Part shown: one piece after another, positions 1 to 5,667 of the stretch
Numbering within the stretch: position 1 is the first letter of the stretch
Layout: each line of letters opens with the position of its first letter
Origin: Acidobacteriota bacterium
GTDB lineage: Bacteria; Acidobacteriota; Terriglobia; Terriglobales; Acidobacteriaceae
Length of the DNA stretch: 6,714 nucleotides
Assembly (NCBI GenBank): GCA_021782675.1
Contig: JAJXUS010000115.1
Location: forward strand, 1 to 6,714
Direction: 5' to 3'
Made by a program: the position numbers and the translations under genes
The notes under the pieces: model-generated
Told to the model about the DNA's origin: nothing
Seen by the model: only the letters and a program-made list of their open reading frames with translations
The model's database searches: none

Positions 1-15
1 CGGCAGGTGAGCCGC

Positions 16-63
16 AAAAAGAGCGCGGACAAAGGACTTCAGCCCTCTGTCCGCGCTCTTTTT
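16..63. terminator. Hairpin terminator of the gene left of the window
   Basis: A 16-base arm (aaaaagagcgcggaca, 16-31) is exactly complementary to 48-63 (tgtccgcgctcttttt). After an A32/C47 mismatch, three more pairs (33-35 with 44-46) close an 8-base loop. The A-tract pairs with the T-tract, so the structure has a U-run in either direction and could work both ways. A TGA at 8-10 may be the stop of an upstream plus-strand gene, which would put the hairpin 5 bases after it. Its role here is probably to end that upstream transcript and insulate the VWA gene. Confidence 0.85.
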
Positions 64-105
64 GCATCTAATCCATACAAGCATTGCGGTAGTTCCGCTC
101 AAACT

Positions 106-1284
106 ATGTCTCTGTTCGACCTGAAATCGATTCGCACACGCCTCCTCCGCGCGTCTTTCCTGGCGCTTTGCCCCTGCCTTGCCTTCGCCCAGACACCGGC
201 TGGTTCGCAATCGCCCGTGCGCCCTGCCCCCGCCGGCGGCGCGGCCACTGCGCCCTTTGTGGCGCTCCCCGATCCTACCCAGCCGGAGATGCAGCCGCCG
301 CTCAATGTCGATCGTGACCCGGTCCCCTCCATCGACCCCGAAGCGCTCCCGGCCCCGGTAGTCGCGAACAACGGCAACAACAATCCCCGTCAGGCGCAGC
401 AGGGCAAAAACGGCATGTACATCCTTCATGCCGATGTTGACGAAGTGCTGCTCAACTGCACCGTCATCGATGACAAGGGCCGCACTGTTACTGACCTGAA
501 CCAGAAGGATTTTCGCGTTTGGGAGGACGGCGTCCCCCAGTCCATCAACGGCTTCCAGCACCAGGATTTGCCCGTATCCATGGGCATTCTTGTCGACAAC
601 TCCGGCTCCATGCGCGACAAGCGCGCCGCCGTCAACGCGGCTGCCCTGAATCTGCTGCGCGACTCCAACCGCAAAGACGCCGCATTCGTAGTGAACTTCT
701 CCGATCGCGCCTACCTCGACCAGGGGTTCACAACCGATCTGGTGGCGCTTAACCGCGGACTCTCGCACTTCGACTCCCGCGGCACTACCGCCCTCTACGA
801 CGCAGTAGCCGCCTCCGCCACCGAACTCGCCAAGCATGCCCCGGAACGCAAGCAGGTGCTGCTCATCATTACCGACGGCGCCGACAATGCCTCGCGCCTT
901 ACCCTGCAGCAGGCCATTCGCCGCGTGCAGAATCTCGGCGGCCCGGTGGTCTACGCGATCGGCCTCTTGTACGACACCGACAAGCGCGAGGCGCGCAAGG
1001 CCCACGAGGATCTTGAGCAATTGGCGGAGGAGACCGGCGGCGTCGCCTACTTCCCCGCCTCGCTCGGCGACGTCAACAGCATCGCCGCAGAAGTGGCCAG
1101 CGACATCCGCGACCAGTACACCGTCGCCTACCACTCCACCAAGCCGGCCAGCCTTGGCGGTTACCGCACCGTGCACGTGGAAGCCAGCGCACCGGGCCAC
1201 AAGAAGCTCACCGTCCGCACCCGCCGCGGCTACTACGCCAACGTCAACAAGTCCGCAGAGGCCGCCAGCAATATACAGCAATGA
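106..1284 (+). CDS. Secreted VWA-domain protein, VWFA-related Acidobacterial family
   Basis: The product is 392 aa from the ATG at 106. Residues 1-28 form a signal peptide: basic n-region (RTRLLR, 10-15), hydrophobic core, and a likely cut after AFA (28/29). A Pro/Ala-rich linker follows to about residue 100. Residues about 110-150 form a small strand-rich region containing DFRVWEDG, which in this family precedes the VWA fold. The VWA domain shows a complete metal-ion-dependent adhesion site: D164-N-S-G-S168, the Thr pair at 227-228 in RGTTALYDA, and D257 in ITDGADN. The C-terminus (DIRDQYTVAYHS, then a strand ending RRGYYA) is also typical of TIGR03436-like proteins. The family is abundant in Acidobacteriota and its ligands are unknown; an extracytoplasmic metal-dependent protein-binding role is inferred. 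The frame stays open upstream to a GTG at 7, but that extension would translate the terminator hairpin, while 106 gives a proper signal peptide. No clear Shine-Dalgarno or promoter is visible in the 42 bases before the ATG. Confidence 0.9.
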   Translation: MSLFDLKSIRTRLLRASFLALCPCLAFAQTPAGSQSPVRPAPAGGAATAPFVALPDPTQPEMQPPLNVDRDPVPSIDPEALPAPVVANNGNNNPRQAQQGKNGMYILHADVDEVLLNCTVIDDKGRTVTDLNQKDFRVWEDGVPQSINGFQHQDLPVSMGILVDNSGSMRDKRAAVNAAALNLLRDSNRKDAAFVVNFSDRAYLDQGFTTDLVALNRGLSHFDSRGTTALYDAVAASATELAKHAPERKQVLLIITDGADNASRLTLQQAIRRVQNLGGPVVYAIGLLYDTDKREARKAHEDLEQLAEETGGVAYFPASLGDVNSIAAEVASDIRDQYTVAYHSTKPASLGGYRTVHVEASAPGHKKLTVRTRRGYYANVNKSAEAASNIQQ

Positions 1285-1308
1285 CCCGGGCGGCGATTCC
1301 CATGCAAC

Positions 1309-1361
1309 GATGCGGCGCTCCGTCTCTTCGCTGAATCGAGACCGGGCGCCGCATCTATTTT
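1309..1361 (+). terminator. Rho-independent terminator of the VWA gene
   Basis: The arm gatgcggcgc (1309-1318) pairs perfectly with gcgccgcatc (1346-1355). After a short imperfect step, gtctc (1322-1326) pairs with gagac (1338-1342) around an 11-base loop. TATTTT follows at 1356-1361. The hairpin starts 25 bases after the VWA stop. No T-run is found on the minus-strand exit side, so it suits plus-strand transcription best, although it also lies just past the end of the convergent esterase gene. Confidence 0.8.
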
Positions 1362-1392
1362 CCCTTCTGCTGTTGGGGTGAGTCGCAGGTCC

Positions 1393-3090
1393 CTAGGTAC
1401 TCAGGCTCGTCACCAGGGCCAACTGCTTGCTGTCAAGATTGTCCTTTGCTTCGCATAAGTCATCGAAGACCATGGTTGTTTGCGTGTTCGATTCAAATCG
1501 CTTCCACTGCGGAATCCCGGTATGATTCGGATTTCCGGAACGGGCGAAATTGATCCACGCCTGGCTCACCCTGCCCGCCAGAACATGCGAAGCTTCACCG
1601 CCCCCCGTCATGTGCTCGCAGAGATCCGCATTGTCGAACACAAACGGCAGCTCCGCGCAGTGGAACGCCATGGGGCGGCCATCGAGCACCGGCGTCTGCC
1701 AGGCAAATTGGTACACGTATACCGGAGCGGACTGCTGCGCTTTTCTTCCCGCCAGGGTAAGCGATTGACCGCGCATGCGCGCCGTGTTGATGACCGACCA
1801 CAATTGAAATGGGTTCGCATTCGGGTACAGCTCGCGATAGCTTGCAATCAGCTCCGCACCGTGTCCTGCGAAGCTTCCATCGGCCTTCTCCTGCAGTTGT
1901 TCGGCCGTCATTTCGAATGCGTCCGGATGGTTGATGCCGTTGGTCATTTCGTTGAGGGTGTTGCCGATGAGCAAAGGAATCTGGTCGGCAGTGTCGGGCG
2001 CAGCCGGATCGAATGGTTGCTGCGTCACCACCTTGCCATCCACAATCGGCATGTAACCAAGCCCGCGAGCCATGTTGGCCACGTTCAGGGGCCCTGGCAC
2101 ACGGGCTGCCGCAATCTCCGCGCTGGCAGCTGCCTCCAGTTGTGCGTAAGGCATCTCTTCCAGCTTCTTCACGTCGCTGCCGGCGATTCCCAGCCTCTTC
2201 AGCGTGCGCTCGGCCAGTTCGCGGCTGCGGTCCTGCGTTCCCACGCGTATCGTCGCGCCGCTCTCTACGATTGCCTTGTGAAAGAGCCCCCGCGCGGCTG
2301 GGGTGACCATCAGTGTGCACACCTTGCCGCCGCCGCCGGACTGGCCAAAGATTGTTACATTCCCCGGGTCGCCGCCGAACTGCCCAATGTTCTCATGGAC
2401 CCATTGCAGAGCCGCCACCGTGTCCAGCGTCCCCGCGTTGCCCGACTCGGCGTACTCCTCACCGTAAGCCGATAAATCGAAGTAGCCCACTACGTTCAGC
2501 CGGTGATTGATCGTTACCAGCACCACGTCGCCGCGCCTGGCCAGGTTGACCCCGTCGAACATCTTCAATTCTGAACTCGATCCTACCGAGTAACCGCCGC
2601 CGTGGAGATAAAGCAGCACGGGGCGTTTGCCCTCTGTCCGCGGTGTCCAGATGTTCAACCGCAGGCAATCCTCACTCTGCCGGCCGTAGTCCCACTCGAA
2701 AAGAAATCCCTCCTCATCGTTTTCCCAGATGGCGCGGTACTCCTGCGGAGATTCGGGCCCGAAGTGACGGCTGCTGCGAACACCGGTCCAGGACTGCGGA
2801 GGCTTAGGCGCTTTGAAGCGCCCCGCCCCAGCTGTTGATGCTCCATAGGGAATTCCTTTGAACACAGAGACGCCTCGGTCGGTGTAACCGCCAACTTTGC
2901 CGTAGCTCGTCTCGACAATTGCCACGTCCTTCCCAATCGCAATTCGATCTCCTGTGGTTGCGCCGGGCTTCGGATACCCGGCTCCTGAAGCTTCACCGAA
3001 CGCCGGCATCGCCGGCGGCAACAGCGCCCCCGCGGCAATCAATCCACTGCCCCGCAAAACATCTCGTCGATTCAAGCCGATCCCCCTCAT
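1393..3090 (-). CDS. Tat-exported type B carboxylesterase
   Basis: The product is 565 aa, within the usual 500-570 aa of type B carboxylesterases (COesterase fold, alpha/beta hydrolase), which hydrolyse carboxylic esters. Residues 7-28 carry a twin-arginine signal (NRRDVLRG, then a hydrophobic GLIAAGALLPP stretch), so export of the folded enzyme is expected; there is no lipobox cysteine. Other visible marks, in order, are the family signature EDCLRLNIWTP (about 140-150), the oxyanion-hole HGGG (163-166), the nucleophile S251 in GQSGGGG, the probable triad acid E381 in GNTLNE, and the triad H477 in FHCAELPF. All catalytic residues are present, so the enzyme should be active; the substrate cannot be told. 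The ATG at 3090 is preferred over an in-frame GTG at 3129, because AAGGGGG lies 5 bases upstream and the twin-arginine motif then sits at residues 8-9. The gene stands alone, convergent with the VWA gene. Confidence 0.92.
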   Translation of the reverse strand: MRGIGLNRRDVLRGSGLIAAGALLPPAMPAFGEASGAGYPKPGATTGDRIAIGKDVAIVETSYGKVGGYTDRGVSVFKGIPYGASTAGAGRFKAPKPPQSWTGVRSSRHFGPESPQEYRAIWENDEEGFLFEWDYGRQSEDCLRLNIWTPRTEGKRPVLLYLHGGGYSVGSSSELKMFDGVNLARRGDVVLVTINHRLNVVGYFDLSAYGEEYAESGNAGTLDTVAALQWVHENIGQFGGDPGNVTIFGQSGGGGKVCTLMVTPAARGLFHKAIVESGATIRVGTQDRSRELAERTLKRLGIAGSDVKKLEEMPYAQLEAAASAEIAAARVPGPLNVANMARGLGYMPIVDGKVVTQQPFDPAAPDTADQIPLLIGNTLNEMTNGINHPDAFEMTAEQLQEKADGSFAGHGAELIASYRELYPNANPFQLWSVINTARMRGQSLTLAGRKAQQSAPVYVYQFAWQTPVLDGRPMAFHCAELPFVFDNADLCEHMTGGGEASHVLAGRVSQAWINFARSGNPNHTGIPQWKRFESNTQTTMVFDDLCEAKDNLDSKQLALVTSLST

Positions 3091-3095
3091 CTCGT

Positions 3096-3102
3096 CCCCC
3101 TT
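3096..3102 (-). promoter_or_regulatory. Ribosome binding site that fixes the esterase start
   Basis: Read on the minus strand this is AAGGGGG, 5 bases before the ATG at 3090. It lies inside the extra 13 codons that the GTG at 3129 would add, which favours the shorter protein. Confidence 0.7.
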
Positions 3103-3284
3103 CGCCGACCTCACATGAGCCTGTGTCACCAGCGACTCGTGCCCGTTTCATCCGCGGCGCGACGCTTCTGTTCCCCTTCGCGGCAAGCCCGCTTTCCTCG
3201 GCAACGCGCTCATCTTAATCTCCGGCGCATGACTTGCGCTCTAGTTCAATGGTGAAAACCTTCGCCCGGCTGGAAATAGTTGTC

Positions 3285-3312
3285 TATATAACCGATCTCC
3301 GCGACTCCACAA
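3285..3312 (-). promoter_or_regulatory. Candidate promoter of the esterase gene
   Basis: On the minus strand TTGTGG (3307-3312) is followed after 16 bases by TATATA (3285-3290). The pair resembles sigma-70 -35 and -10 boxes, and the -10 lies in a short AT-rich patch within GC-rich DNA. It sits just past the TonB-unit terminator, where a new promoter would be expected. The match is imperfect and the implied leader is long, so this is a tentative call. Confidence 0.35.
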
Positions 3313-3345
3313 AACGCAAGCCGCACGCACATGCGCAACACGCAC

Positions 3346-3377
3346 AAAAAAGAGAGGGCCGCTTGGCGGCCCTCTCT
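3346..3377 (-). terminator. Rho-independent terminator of the TPR-NTase-TonB unit
   Basis: The arms gagagggccgc (3352-3362) and gcggccctctc (3366-3376) pair perfectly over 11 bases around a 3-base loop, and A3351-T3377 adds a twelfth pair. Read on the minus strand, the hairpin runs straight into six T residues (complement of 3346-3351). It lies about 20 bases after the TonB stop. This is a strong intrinsic terminator. Confidence 0.92.
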
Positions 3378-3397
3378 CGCATCAACTTTTCCGGAGC

Positions 3398-4540
3398 TCA
3401 GTGCAGCCGGAAGTCCACTTCAATCACCATCTGCACGGCTACCGGATGTCCCTGGTACATCGCCGGCTTGAACCGGTACTGCCGCACCGCCTCGACGGCC
3501 TTCTCGTCCAGCCCCATGCCCAGGCGCCGCACCACGTGCGCATCCTGAGGATTGCCCTGCGAATCCACAATCAGCTGGATCGCTACCGTGCCTTGCAGGT
3601 CGGAGCGCCGTGCCTGCTCGGTAAACGCCGGCTCTACCGAGTGGATCACCACCGGAGCGCTTACGCCGCCGCCCACGCTCATCACGCCGCCGCCGTAGCC
3701 ACCGCCGCTGCCCGGCCCGGCCCCGCTGCTCTGTCCAATGCCGATGCCGCCGCCCATGCTGCTGCCAAATCCTGAATGCGCGCCCGGACCCTGCGACTTC
3801 AGCGCCACCTGCGGCGAATCCTGCATGCCCAGTTGCGGCAGGCTCGAATTCAACTGCATGTTCACCTGCTGCGTCGGCTCCGCTGCCAGCTTGGGCTTCT
3901 CAAGCTGCGCAATCTGCGACGGCATCAGCTTAATGTGCGGCACAACCGGCTTGGGCGGTTCTACCGCTTTCACCGGGGGAGCCACCTCGTGCGCTCCGCC
4001 GCCGCCGCCTCCTCCTTCTACTTTTGCCACCTGCATCACCGGAGGATCGGTCAGCGTGAATTTGATCGGCGTAACGATCTCCTGGTTCTGCACCACCTGG
4101 TGCATGGCCATGCCCCACCACAGCAACACTCCAATGACGCACACGTGCACGCAAAATGAGATGGCGTTCGACTTCTTGTCCTTGCTTGCCAGCGCCGGCT
4201 CCAGCCCTGCAAACATCCGCGGCGCCGGCCCCGTCACCAGCGTCGGCCTCGGGACCAGGTGCGGCATCGGCCTCCAGGCCAGCGCCGCTCCGTCTTCCTG
4301 CAGATCAACGGCCAGCGACGACCGATTGTAGCTCTCCGCCAACTTGCCGCGCGGTCCCCCCGCGCTCTGGCTCTTTCCGTTCGCCTTCGACCCCCGCGTA
4401 ATTAGATAGCCCATATGAGTTTTGCCGGGAGATGATGCTCCCCCTGCTGCCCCCTCTCCTGGTTCAGGTACAAGTTCAGATGCAAAGCTTGCTGCTAAAC
4501 CGCTGCTTACGACCCGCTCCGTTGCTGCGGGCCCTGTCAC
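3398..4540 (-). CDS. TonB-family energy transducer with a long cytoplasmic N-terminus
   Basis: The product is 380 aa. Residues 1-125 form a low-complexity, presumably cytoplasmic region. A single membrane helix follows at about 126-147 (ISFCVHVCVIGVLLWWGMAM). The periplasmic part has seven consecutive Gly (176-182), a Pro/Lys-rich stretch (about 187-221), and a Gly/Ser-rich linker (about 252-293). The C-terminal TonB domain spans about 296-378, with the family landmarks P-V-V-I, EPAFTEQARR, LQGTVAIQLIVDSQGNP and YRFKPAMYQGHPV. Such proteins pass proton-motive energy, usually with ExbB/ExbD, to outer-membrane TonB-dependent receptors; neither partner is in the window. The start is a GTG directly abutting the TAG of the nucleotidyltransferase gene, with AAGGG 10 bases upstream, which suggests translational coupling. 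An ATG at 4414 (residue 43) would give a 338-aa protein but has no visible ribosome site. The domain call is firm; the exact start is not. Confidence 0.88.
   Translation of the reverse strand: MTGPAATERVVSSGLAASFASELVPEPGEGAAGGASSPGKTHMGYLITRGSKANGKSQSAGGPRGKLAESYNRSSLAVDLQEDGAALAWRPMPHLVPRPTLVTGPAPRMFAGLEPALASKDKKSNAISFCVHVCVIGVLLWWGMAMHQVVQNQEIVTPIKFTLTDPPVMQVAKVEGGGGGGGAHEVAPPVKAVEPPKPVVPHIKLMPSQIAQLEKPKLAAEPTQQVNMQLNSSLPQLGMQDSPQVALKSQGPGAHSGFGSSMGGGIGIGQSSGAGPGSGGGYGGGVMSVGGGVSAPVVIHSVEPAFTEQARRSDLQGTVAIQLIVDSQGNPQDAHVVRRLGMGLDEKAVEAVRQYRFKPAMYQGHPVAVQMVIEVDFRLH
3995..4015 (-). repeat. Poly-glycine codon run in the TonB gene
   Basis: Seven consecutive Gly codons (GGA GGA GGC GGC GGC GGC GGA on the minus strand) encode residues 176-182, just after the membrane helix. 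The four identical GGC triplets form a short trinucleotide repeat. Slippage by whole triplets would only change the linker length. Confidence 0.7.
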
Positions 4541-5644
4541 CTACCAGATGCCCTTGTCGCTCCCGGTCAGCTTCTGCCCTACCACTGCGGCTGTCGCCAG
4601 CCACGGCAGCAGGCTCAGCCGCGCCCCGTTGTGCAGTTCGCCCTTGCTCAGCACTCCGGCGAGTTGCGAAGTATAGAGCTTCGCCGACTGCGGCATGATC
4701 GGCACCCGGATGAATCCGCGCGCGTAGTACACATCGGCGCCGCCAAACTGCGCGGCATGCCACACCCTGGCCGGCAGTTCCACGCCGGTGCCACGATATT
4801 TCTTCACATAATCGGACACGATCGCCAGATACGTCGCCGTGCCCTTCCAGATGCCGGCGCGCGTCGCCGCCGCTTCCAGATCTTCGAAATCGACGCCGCC
4901 TGATTCCACCAGTTGCATGCTGTCGATGATGTCGCACAGCCTGAAATAGAAATGCCGGTACATCCGTTGCAGCGTTGAGATCAACAGCCGGTCCGAGGTC
5001 GACGTCACCCGGAAGCTGCGCCCCGCCGCCTCAATCTGCCGCGTCCGCCTCAACAGCGACGAGGCGATCGCCACCTGCTCGCCGGTCTGACCCAGCCGTC
5101 CCACATGCACCTCAACCGACTCCGGCAATCCGGGAATCTCAAAGTTCCACTTGCCCGCCAATCGGTCGCCCCAGCTGCGCGCGGCGATTCCAGCTCCAAA
5201 ACGCACCTTCATCAGCTGGCAAACCTCTTCCGGCGAGGCGTCGGTGTAGAGGTCGAGATCGCTGCCCAGGTCCGGCCAGTGATCCAGCGACTTGATCACC
5301 GAAACTCCCACTCCGCTGTCGTGAAAGGCCGAGCAGATCTGATCCAGAAAGCCAACCGCTGTGTCGATCCGTCTGCGCTCCGCCGCCAGGGCCTCTTCTG
5401 CCCAGCGCGTCCGCTCCCCATCGCCCAGTGCGCCGACAATCTTCTTGAATGCGCCAAGGCCGCGGATGACTACATGATTCAACTGCGCCAGGGTCAGCAG
5501 ATCGTCAAACTGCTGCTGCGAAAGGCTCAGCAGTTCGGCTTTAAAATTCGTGCGGGCGGCGCCCTGGTTGTCACGCTCAAAAAGAAGCCGCGAAAGCAAC
5601 GTAAGTGAAGTCTGCGAAGGAAACTGTGCCGTCATTGTGCTCAT
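4541..5644 (-). CDS. Nucleotidyltransferase-fold protein (PF14907 / NTP_transf_5 type)
   Basis: The product is 367 aa, usual for this family. The N-terminal third is helical. A polymerase-beta-like core follows: VSVIKSLDHWPDLGSDLDLY (115-133) carries the acidic pair D129 and D131, preceded by K118. The strand VEVHVG (177-182) supplies a third acid, E178, and H180. The helical C-terminal half contains RLCDIIDSMQLVESGGVDFEDL (235-256), matching the family's habit of following the core with a D-rich helical segment. The likely metal-binding acids are intact, so nucleotidyl transfer is plausible, but neither reaction nor acceptor is known for the family. The ATG at 5644 lies 23 bases after the TPR gene's stop. 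A second ATG three codons on (5635) is possible, and the ribosome site is weak (GAGGCAGG, 11 bases upstream). The TAG stop touches the TonB start. No signal peptide or membrane segment is seen, so the protein is cytoplasmic. Confidence 0.75.
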   Translation of the reverse strand: MSTMTAQFPSQTSLTLLSRLLFERDNQGAARTNFKAELLSLSQQQFDDLLTLAQLNHVVIRGLGAFKKIVGALGDGERTRWAEEALAAERRRIDTAVGFLDQICSAFHDSGVGVSVIKSLDHWPDLGSDLDLYTDASPEEVCQLMKVRFGAGIAARSWGDRLAGKWNFEIPGLPESVEVHVGRLGQTGEQVAIASSLLRRTRQIEAAGRSFRVTSTSDRLLISTLQRMYRHFYFRLCDIIDSMQLVESGGVDFEDLEAAATRAGIWKGTATYLAIVSDYVKKYRGTGVELPARVWHAAQFGGADVYYARGFIRVPIMPQSAKLYTSQLAGVLSKGELHNGARLSLLPWLATAAVVGQKLTGSDKGIW

Positions 5645-5667
5645 CTCGATGCGAACCTGCCTCTGGA

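Larger units (their letters stand above)
3091..3397. other. 307-base intergenic region between two minus-strand units
   Basis: This stretch separates the esterase start from the end of the TonB gene. From right to left it holds the TonB-unit terminator (3346-3377), a candidate promoter for the esterase (3285-3312), and a leader of roughly 180 bases ending in the esterase ribosome binding site. I see no convincing gene, RNA or known riboswitch in the leader (3103-3280). Short open frames there lack ribosome sites and resemble nothing I know. Confidence 0.6.

Noticed and set aside
836..1381. 181-codon plus-strand open frame overlapping the VWA gene
   Set aside because: It is an out-of-frame shadow of the VWA domain, with a Ser/Pro/Arg/Ala/Thr-rich composition, and it runs through the terminator hairpin.
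1480..2475. 331-codon plus-strand open frame opposite the esterase
   Set aside because: It is antisense to a gene with full catalytic motifs, its own translation is rich in Arg, His and Leu with no domain, and GC-rich DNA commonly gives such shadows.
3091..3129. Thirteen-codon N-terminal extension of the esterase from a GTG at 3129
   Set aside because: The extension contains the strong AAGGGGG ribosome site of the ATG at 3090 and places the twin-arginine motif unusually far from the N-terminus.
3242..3259. tRNA-like D-arm sequence (tagttcaatggtgaaaac)
   Set aside because: It resembles the D-arm of glycine-type tRNAs, but no acceptor stem, anticodon arm or GGTTCGA T-arm can be folded around it. 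A chance match or very decayed fragment is more likely.
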